From contig CALFIZ010000028.1 in assembly GCA_937877575.1 (NCBI GenBank), forward strand, positions 1-6,070: 6,070 nt of DNA, written 5' to 3'. Shown piece by piece: positions 1 through 5,061 of this stretch (positions within the stretch are counted from its first letter, which is position 1; each line of letters starts with the position of its first letter). The DNA is from an uncultured Marinilabiliales bacterium (lineage in GTDB: Bacteria; Bacteroidota; Bacteroidia; Bacteroidales; BM520). Both the position numbers and the translations under genes were made by a program. A model generated the notes under the pieces. It worked only from the letters and a program-made list of their open reading frames with translations. It did no database searches and was not told the origin of the DNA.

Positions 1-125
1 ATCCAAAAATTTACCAGTCCTTTTGTCCAGGGCGAAAACAGGAAAAACCAAAGGGCAAAGGCTAATAAAACCGTGAGTGTTAAAGTCAGGACACCATTTT
101 TCTTTTCAGAGTGTGTGTTTGGCAT
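1..125 (-). CDS. N-terminus of an unidentified membrane protein (partial, 3' end beyond window)
   Basis: An open frame starts at the ATG at 125-123 and stays open for 41 codons to the window edge. An in-frame TAG lies two codons upstream and there is no other Met, so this ATG is the only likely start. The predicted peptide has a short polar lead (MPNTHSEKKNG), then one clear hydrophobic segment at about residues 12-30 rich in L, F and W, followed by SPWTKGLVNFW. This looks like a first transmembrane helix with a cytoplasmic N-terminus. The start lies inside the 3' end of the TatD gene (20-nt overlap), which suggests translational coupling. No Shine-Dalgarno is visible. The 'FSPWT...NFW' pattern reminds me of Bacteroidales CPBP-type intramembrane proteases, but too little is present to assign a family. 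A membrane protein is fairly likely; its function is unknown. Confidence 0.6.
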   Translation of the reverse strand, partial: MPNTHSEKKNGVLTLTLTVLLAFALWFFLFSPWTKGLVNFW

Positions 126-729
126 ATTCTATTGTATCTGTTTCATTTAGAATGAATTCTGTTGGGATATGCTGTATTGTGTGCTGTAATTTTTCAGTTA
201 AGAGTTTATTTATATTGATTGACAAGAAGCAACCTGTTTCAATCAGTTTCTTGGCGATGATTTCATTGCTGTTGAATCCATGAATAATCCAAGGCTGTTC
301 GGGTTTGTGTTTTTTACGAAATTCGATGATTTCATTGTAGGCTCTCACCACATGCAGGATCATAGGCTTCTGATATTGTTCGCTTAGTTCAATTTGTCTG
401 TTGAATATTGATTTTTGAAGATCCAAGTCTGTGGATATGCTTTTGTCGAGGCCACATTCACCGATTGCAAAGACTTTCGGATGCAGCAGCAGGGTAGGGA
501 ATAGTCTGTCAATGGAGGAGAATATTGTTTCTTCAGAATAATCCTTGATTTCCCAGGGGTGTACGCCGATTGAAAGCAGTTTGTTTGTCCGTGCCGAAGC
601 GTCATCTAACTCTGAAATATAAGCGTCTGCCAACAGTTCCTTAAGTTGAATGTTTTTTACATAGACAGTGTTGTCATCATAATCATGATGGGTGTGGATG
701 TCATTGATGTCAGACAAATTATAGCTCAT
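106..729 (-). CDS. TatD-family metal-dependent hydrolase (putative deoxyribonuclease)
   Basis: The 207-residue protein has the TatD amidohydrolase-fold metal ligands in order: H12-x-H14 in DIHTHH, E91 in AIGECGLDK, H126 in ILHVV, H150 in IIHGF and D198 in NETD. SIGVHPWE (53-60) is also typical. TatD proteins bind two divalent metals and are known as Mg2+-dependent 3'-5' exonucleases or DNases; the substrate of this short Bacteroidales-type version is not established. The start chosen is ATG 729-727, which puts the HxH motif at residue 12. A longer reading from TTG at 762 would begin inside the terminator loop and is unlikely. The protein stops nine residues after D198, so the C-terminal helix usual in the family is short or missing. 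It lies 74 nt downstream of the atpK stop, beyond a terminator hairpin, so it probably belongs to a separate or readthrough unit with the overlapping membrane gene. Confidence 0.88.
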   Translation of the reverse strand: MSYNLSDINDIHTHHDYDDNTVYVKNIQLKELLADAYISELDDASARTNKLLSIGVHPWEIKDYSEETIFSSIDRLFPTLLLHPKVFAIGECGLDKSISTDLDLQKSIFNRQIELSEQYQKPMILHVVRAYNEIIEFRKKHKPEQPWIIHGFNSNEIIAKKLIETGCFLSININKLLTEKLQHTIQHIPTEFILNETDTIEYAKHTL

Positions 730-740
730 ATTCAGGCGGT

Positions 741-783
741 TATAAAACACATAGAGACGCAAAAATTATTGCGTCTCTATGTG
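741..783 (-). terminator. Rho-independent terminator after the V-ATPase operon
   Basis: A perfect 15-bp inverted repeat (748-762 with 769-783) encloses a 6-nt loop. Read on the minus strand, the arms are CACATAGAGACGCAA and TTGCGTCTCTATGTG, followed at once by TTTTAT. It begins 21 nt after the atpK stop codon, as expected for the end of the ATPase transcript. An A7 run at 792-798 upstream gives a weaker T-tract on the opposite strand, but no plus-strand gene faces it. The next start codon (TatD, 729) lies only 18 nt beyond the stem, so TatD would need a promoter inside atpK or readthrough. The stem core also resembles dispersed palindromes known to me from other genomes, so it may be a repeat copy used as a terminator. 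Confidence 0.82.
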
Positions 784-803
784 AATAGGAATTTTTTTAA
801 GGA

Positions 804-1250
804 TTAGATGGCACCTGCGATCATGAATGTTGCAGCAAGAGCAACAATTGCATAAAGTTCAGGGAATACGGCAAGAATCAGTGTTTTACCGAATACGTCG
901 TGACCTGAGCCGATGGCAGCCACGCCGTTAGCACACAACTGACCCTGACGTATTGCAGACAATAGGCCGGCAAAGCCGAGAGCGAGACCTGCGCCGAATA
1001 TACCTGCTGCAGGAAGCCAACCCATTTCGGCTGTAAGGTGTGACTGGCAAAGGAAGTAGCCCAAAAATCCGTAAAGGCCCTGGGTACCTGGCAATGCACT
1101 CAATACGAGGTAGTTACCAAATGCGTCCGGGTTCTTCTTCATAGCACCGATGGCCGCATTACCACTGATTGTTACACCATAGGCACTGCCGATGCCGGCA
1201 AGTCCTACCATTAATCCAATTCCGATGTAAGCTAATACAATTGGTTCCAT
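804..1250 (-). CDS. atpK: V-type ATPase subunit K (proteolipid, Na+-type c subunit)
   Basis: This 148-residue, very hydrophobic protein is a fused pair of c-type hairpins with four transmembrane helices at about 5-27, 47-69, 80-104 and 122-146. Copies assemble into the membrane rotor ring that carries ions past subunit I. The first hairpin has LPGTQGLYGF with Q57 where a carboxylate would be in a single-hairpin c subunit; the second has the ion-binding E131 (FPELYAI). This is the one-carboxylate-per-four-helices pattern of V-type K subunits. Compared with Enterococcus hirae NtpK, whose Na+ ligands are L61, T64, Q65, Q110 and E139 as I recall them, the equivalents L53, T56, Q57, Q102 and E131 are all present at the same spacings, and Y60 matches Tyr68. 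Na+ coupling is therefore predicted. It is the last gene of the operon, preceded by an AT-rich 41-nt leader without a Shine-Dalgarno. Confidence 0.95.
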   Translation of the reverse strand: MEPIVLAYIGIGLMVGLAGIGSAYGVTISGNAAIGAMKKNPDAFGNYLVLSALPGTQGLYGFLGYFLCQSHLTAEMGWLPAAGIFGAGLALGFAGLLSAIRQGQLCANGVAAIGSGHDVFGKTLILAVFPELYAIVALAATFMIAGAI

Positions 1251-1291
1251 AATTTAAATATTTATTTATTAATAATTATTGATTGCATAAT
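1251..1291 (-). promoter_or_regulatory. AT-rich leader of atpK (probable translation enhancer)
   Basis: The gap between the atpI stop and the atpK ATG is 38 of 41 A or T, contains no Shine-Dalgarno-like purine run, and includes the self-complementary AATAATTATT (1271-1280). It is the longest non-coding gap inside the operon. Subunit K is needed in many copies per complex, so an unstructured AT-rich leader that raises initiation is a reasonable inference, parallel to the U-rich enhancer known upstream of E. coli atpE. An internal promoter cannot be excluded, but I see no clear Bacteroidota -33/-7 pair. Confidence 0.4.
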
Positions 1292-3127
1292 TTATTGTTG
1301 TTCAGCAACTTTACCAAACGGCTTGTATTTCTTCCCGCCACCGGTAAAACCTGAGTTTTTATAAAATTCCACAAATGTCAGTCGCATTGGATGAACAAAT
1401 GCACTCAATGCCGACATGAAAATATTCATACCATGTCCTATCAGCAGAATTATCAGCATGACAATTTGCTTGAGGACAGGAATATTCGGGCTCAAGTCCA
1501 TTGCAAGGCTGTTGAATACAAACCCCATTACCGAACCTGAAATTCCAAGTGCGAACAAGCGGATATATGACAGGACATCACCAAGAATACCTGTTGCCAT
1601 ATTGTACGTGTTCCACAGTCCGGAACCTATATTAAGTATTCCGAAAAGGTTTTTCTTGTTGAAATTCAAGTTGTTGAGCAGGAAAACACATATTCCGCCA
1701 CTTATTCCGAAGACGTAGTACATCATCATGGCGGTTGACTTGCCAATTACATTGAAATTCGACAGTGCGAATGCGCCTCCACATCCCAAGATAATCAACA
1801 GCCATCCTATGGTGACTATGCCGCCGCTGTATCTTTTTTGTTTGAATTCGTTGAATATCTTGATGAACATACCGAAAACAATCTGAACCGCACCCAATAT
1901 CAGCGAGTTGGTAAACAGCTTGTCGGAATCCATCATGTATTTCTTGAACTTGTCGAGCCATGGTACATTGGCATCAATCAGACTGATACCGAAGAAAGTC
2001 CCGCTGACAAATCCCATTATAACCGTTGCAACGCCAAGCCATCCTGCAAGTTTGAAAATACCTTTCATATTCGGTTTTGCCTTGGCAGCAAGAATGAAGG
2101 CGGCAACAGCCAAAATCAGACCGTATCCTGCATCACCCAGACATAGTCCGAAGAACAGCATATAGAATGGTGCAAAGAACGGAGTAAGGTCGATTTCACC
2201 GTAAGTGGGTAGGGTGTAAAGTTCGCCCAATGGTTCAAATAGTTTGTTGAAACTATTGTTTTTCAGTAATATGGGGACTTTATCCTTTGATGTGTCAGGT
2301 TCACGTGATGTGTATAGGATTCCATTTTCATGCAGGTGGCTTTCCAAGGCTTCGTTCTTTGAATCCGGAACCCAGCCTTCCACGAGTTTGACCTTTTCTT
2401 CTGCAAGAGACTCAGTGTTGAGTTTTACCTTTGAAAAATCGAAATCCGTACGCAATGCATCGTATTCGGTTTTTATTCTTGAAAGATAGTTTTGTGCAAA
2501 ATAAGTCAGTTGTGCTGATAATTTATCGTTTTCTTCATTCAAGGCGGCATTTTGTGCCGTCAGTTCATTGAGGGAGCGTTCCGGAAGTTTCACCTTGTCG
2601 GCTTCTATCGTCACGCTGTTTTCTTTTGTGACCGTAACAAAATAGTAATTGGTATTGGATTCATACACAATGACGGCATTGTACTTTTCCTTCCATTCCT
2701 CGTTAAACTGTTTTTTTGTACATGTGAAGAAGTTGAAATAATATCCGGCTTCTGCAATTTTGTCAATGGTGCCCAAGTCGAAATCGCCCCATGGAGTAAG
2801 GGATTCAATATCTTTTTTTACTTGCAGCATTTGCTGCTTGATTGAATCTTTCTTATCCATGAGTGACTGATAATCATCGATAAGCATGTCACACGAAGGG
2901 GTGAAGGCAATTGAATCAGCAGGCGTTTTCAGAATGTTTCCAAGCTGTTTTTCAGCCGTGGCATACTGTTTCATGAGAGACAGTTTGTCTTCCAGTTTTT
3001 CATTTATAACGGAGACTTTCTCTTTATCAATGATATCAATGACACCGAGTTCGTAAAGTTTTTCCACAAAAGTGTCATAGTCATTATGATAAACGAGGAA
3101 TGAGTATTTGCGCATTTTTTCAATCAT
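1292..3127 (-). CDS. atpI: V-type ATPase subunit I (membrane stator, a-subunit homologue)
   Basis: The 611-residue protein has a soluble N-terminal half (about 1-310) with charged coiled-coil stretches near 40-110 and 190-250, the TPWGDFD motif at 111-117, and EGWVPDS at 250-256. A membrane half follows from about 316, starting after PTYGEIDLTPFFAPF (307-321) with LGDAGYGL, and contains about seven hydrophobic segments. The subunit links the peripheral stalks to the membrane and forms the two ion half-channels beside the K ring. LSYIRLFALGISGSVM carries R523 and FVHPMRLTFVEFY carries R582, which by motif correspond to the essential arginines R735 and R799 of yeast Vph1. The tail GGGKKYKPF is typical of bacterial I subunits. 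The ATG overlaps the subunit D stop (ATGA) and has a strong Shine-Dalgarno 7 nt upstream, which supports this start over the later Met5. Confidence 0.95.
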   Translation of the reverse strand: MIEKMRKYSFLVYHNDYDTFVEKLYELGVIDIIDKEKVSVINEKLEDKLSLMKQYATAEKQLGNILKTPADSIAFTPSCDMLIDDYQSLMDKKDSIKQQMLQVKKDIESLTPWGDFDLGTIDKIAEAGYYFNFFTCTKKQFNEEWKEKYNAVIVYESNTNYYFVTVTKENSVTIEADKVKLPERSLNELTAQNAALNEENDKLSAQLTYFAQNYLSRIKTEYDALRTDFDFSKVKLNTESLAEEKVKLVEGWVPDSKNEALESHLHENGILYTSREPDTSKDKVPILLKNNSFNKLFEPLGELYTLPTYGEIDLTPFFAPFYMLFFGLCLGDAGYGLILAVAAFILAAKAKPNMKGIFKLAGWLGVATVIMGFVSGTFFGISLIDANVPWLDKFKKYMMDSDKLFTNSLILGAVQIVFGMFIKIFNEFKQKRYSGGIVTIGWLLIILGCGGAFALSNFNVIGKSTAMMMYYVFGISGGICVFLLNNLNFNKKNLFGILNIGSGLWNTYNMATGILGDVLSYIRLFALGISGSVMGFVFNSLAMDLSPNIPVLKQIVMLIILLIGHGMNIFMSALSAFVHPMRLTFVEFYKNSGFTGGGKKYKPFGKVAEQQ

Positions 3128-3729
3128 TCTTCAGCCTCCTTTCTCATGTTTTGTCTGGCCTTGACGATTTTCTGGGCGGATTTGGTCAGATTATCCTCAT
3201 CTTCCAGATAACGTTTTATCTTTAAAATTGCATCCTGAAGTCCGGGTATCTGGACTTTTTCATACAAATTCACTTTCTGCGTGGTTTTTTTGCGGGCATA
3301 TTCCAAGAGTTCCAGTTTGCGTTCGGCCACTTCCTTTTCTATGACGGTTTTGGAAATGAGTTTGAGGATGGTGATACCGTCATAATACCACGATGGTTTG
3401 TTCATCAGGAAGAAGTCGTTAATGCTGTATTTAATATCCTCAAGAACAGGAGTTTGTACGCCGGCAATTTTTTGGGTGGTAAGAATCACATCATCAATTT
3501 TAAGCAGACTTTGGTCAAATTCACCCCATAAAGGATACATATCAGAGTAAGAGGCAATTTGTTCTTCAAAGTCGTTGGTAAGTGTAATTACCTCGTTCTT
3601 CGTTTTCTTTACTTCAAGACGCAATGCAGACTCCTTGTTCTTGATGGTTGGCAAAGTGTTCTGCCGTACCTTCAGCTGTTTGTTGAGTTCCTGCAAAGAG
3701 GTCTTATTATATTGAAACTTAATTGCCAT
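3124..3729 (-). CDS. atpD: V-type ATPase subunit D (central rotor shaft)
   Basis: The 201-residue protein is mostly helical, with long N-terminal (about 8-60) and C-terminal (about 120-198) coiled-coil helices that form the central stalk turning inside the A3B3 hexamer. The family signature is in the C-terminal half: ARKKTTQKVNLYEKVQIPGL (145-164) followed by QDAILKIKRYLED, matching the conserved N-x-L-E-x-x-x-I-P-x-L pattern of D subunits in slightly diverged form. The segment between the helices contains PLWGEFD (66-72), a short motif that also appears in subunit I of this operon. The start is 12 nt after the subunit B stop, with no Shine-Dalgarno in TTCATTCACATC, so translation probably depends on re-initiation or the general Bacteroidota mode. 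Length is normal for the family. Confidence 0.93.
   Translation of the reverse strand: MAIKFQYNKTSLQELNKQLKVRQNTLPTIKNKESALRLEVKKTKNEVITLTNDFEEQIASYSDMYPLWGEFDQSLLKIDDVILTTQKIAGVQTPVLEDIKYSINDFFLMNKPSWYYDGITILKLISKTVIEKEVAERKLELLEYARKKTTQKVNLYEKVQIPGLQDAILKIKRYLEDEDNLTKSAQKIVKARQNMRKEAEE
3135..3142 (-). promoter_or_regulatory. Strong Shine-Dalgarno of atpI inside the atpD 3' end
   Basis: On the minus strand AAAGGAGG is followed by CTGAAGA and the atpI ATG (7-nt spacer). The octamer is fully complementary to the standard 16S rRNA 3' tail. It lies in codons for the last residues of subunit D (RKEAEE), so the D terminus and the I ribosome site share sequence. It fixes the atpI start at 3127. 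Confidence 0.75.
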
Positions 3730-3741
3730 GATGTGAATGAA

Positions 3742-5061
3742 TTAGTTTTTCCAGTATTTATCGACCAATGACTGTTTGATGTTGACTTCGGCCTTTGAGA
3801 AGTGGGCAGCGAAAAGTTCCCATGCAGTATTAAGCATTTTCTCTATATCGATGTTCACATCGATGGCAAGAAGTTTTTCGGAATATTCCGATGCGAATTC
3901 AAGGCAGCGCTGGTCATAGTCTGTCAGGTCGAAACCGTTTTCGAGTTTGGTGCGTGCATTGGCGGCATCGGCATAAAGACGGACGGCTGCATTCATAACC
4001 TGAGGATGGTCCTCTCTTGTCTGCTTGCCTATAACAAGCTGTTTCAGACGTGAAAGGCTCCTGAACGGGTCGATGATAACCTTGCGTATATCCGAGTCTC
4101 TTCTAAGGAAGAGCTGTCCTTCTGTGATATAACCGGTGTTATCAGGTATTGCGTGAGTGATGTCACCGCCGCTAAGGGTTGTAACCGCTATGATTGTTAT
4201 TGAGCCGCCTTCCTTGAACTGGACGGCTTTTTCATATATTTTTGCAAGGTCGGAATACAGCGAGCCAGGCATACTGTCCTTAGAAGGAATCTGGTCCATA
4301 CGGTTGGAGACTATACACAAAGCATCGGCATAAAGCGTCATGTCTGTCAGCAGAACAAGGACCTTTTCATTTTTATCGAATGCGAAGTATTCAGCTGCCG
4401 TAAGCGCCATGTCAGGGATAAGCAGTCGTTCGATAGGAGGGTCGTCGGTTGTGTTGACGAAACTGACTATTCTGTCGAGAGCACCTGCATTGTCGAAGGT
4501 GTTCTTATAATAGAGGTAGTCATCATGAGTCAGTCCCATTCCGCCGAGAATGATTTTGTCCACGTCGGCCCTAAGCGCCACGTCCGCCATGACCTGGTTG
4601 TACGGCTGGTCAGGGTCTGCGAAGAAAGGAATCTTCTGACCTGTGACTATAGTGTTGTTAAGGTCGATGCCTGCAATACCCGTGGTAATCAGCTGTGATG
4701 GCTGCTGACGCTTGACAGGGTTGACTGACGGGCCGCCGATTTGGCGTTCCTCACCGTCAATTTGAGTGCCGCCGTCAATAGGCTCTCCGTATGCGTTGAA
4801 GAAACGCCCAGAAAGTTCCGGTCCGACTTTGAGTACAGGAGGTTTGCCAAGAAATACTGCCTCTGCATTGGTGCGGATTCCTTCAGTTCCGCCGAAGATC
4901 TGCAATGTGACATCTTCGCCGCTGATTTTAACCACCTGGGCTTTTCTGCCGTCGATTATGGCCATTTCATCATAGCCGACTCCGGTTGCCTTTAAAGTAC
5001 ATGTAGCCTTGGTTATCTGTGTAATCTTGGTATATATACGTTGAAATGCTTTTGTTGTCAT
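3742..5061 (-). CDS. atpB: V-type ATPase subunit B (non-catalytic hexamer subunit)
   Basis: The 439-residue protein alternates with A in the cytoplasmic ring. It has the N-terminal beta-barrel (about 8-78, with LQIFGGTEGI at 53-62), then the nucleotide-fold domain with PSVNPVKR, GGMGLTHDDY, TDDPPIERLLIPDMALTAAE and the LLTDMT strand at 237-242. PDNTGYITEGQ and DPFRSLSRLK follow. R338 in SLSRL is the expected arginine finger reaching the A-subunit site. The P-loop region (GQKIPFFADPDQPYNQ, 141-156) has no GKT/S, as expected for B, but is also unusually acidic and lacks the SGSG-type remnant. The DxGSLYSDLAxxYEKA-like block, SRLKQLVIGKxTREDH and the KYW-containing C-terminus match the Chlamydia-like B subunit lineage as I remember it. 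Its ATG overlaps the A stop by 1 nt (TAATG), with a good Shine-Dalgarno upstream. Confidence 0.96.
   Translation of the reverse strand: MTTKAFQRIYTKITQITKATCTLKATGVGYDEMAIIDGRKAQVVKISGEDVTLQIFGGTEGIRTNAEAVFLGKPPVLKVGPELSGRFFNAYGEPIDGGTQIDGEERQIGGPSVNPVKRQQPSQLITTGIAGIDLNNTIVTGQKIPFFADPDQPYNQVMADVALRADVDKIILGGMGLTHDDYLYYKNTFDNAGALDRIVSFVNTTDDPPIERLLIPDMALTAAEYFAFDKNEKVLVLLTDMTLYADALCIVSNRMDQIPSKDSMPGSLYSDLAKIYEKAVQFKEGGSITIIAVTTLSGGDITHAIPDNTGYITEGQLFLRRDSDIRKVIIDPFRSLSRLKQLVIGKQTREDHPQVMNAAVRLYADAANARTKLENGFDLTDYDQRCLEFASEYSEKLLAIDVNIDIEKMLNTAWELFAAHFSKAEVNIKQSLVDKYWKN

Noticed and set aside
77..283. Plus-strand open frame of 68 codons opposite TatD
   Set aside because: It is antisense to TatD; its hydrophobic look comes from the complement of the TatD codons.
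730..762. Longer TatD start at TTG 762, adding 11 residues
   Set aside because: The start would lie in the loop and stem of the terminator hairpin, and the extra residues would be encoded by the stem itself. ATG 729 gives the usual short lead before the HxH motif.
759..772. Bacteroidota -7-like TAnnTTTG box near the hairpin loop on the minus strand
   Set aside because: The sequence is TAATTTTTG, one base off the spacing, and no TTTG-like -33 box is present at the right distance.
784..800. Bidirectional terminator using the plus-strand T7 at 792-798
   Set aside because: The T-run begins 8 nt past the stem and no plus-strand gene approaches it, so a plus-strand role is not supported.
804..1250. 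Loss of the ion-binding carboxylate in the first hairpin of subunit K
   Set aside because: Gln at this position is normal for the fused four-helix V-type K subunits; the carboxylate is in the second hairpin.
1416..2489. Several plus-strand open frames of 80-100 codons across subunit I
   Set aside because: All are antisense shadows of the 611-residue I subunit, with no motif or plausible start signal.
3742..5061. Missing Walker A lysine in subunit B as a sign of a broken gene
   Set aside because: B subunits are non-catalytic and normally lack GKT/S; the frame is complete and the other motifs are intact.
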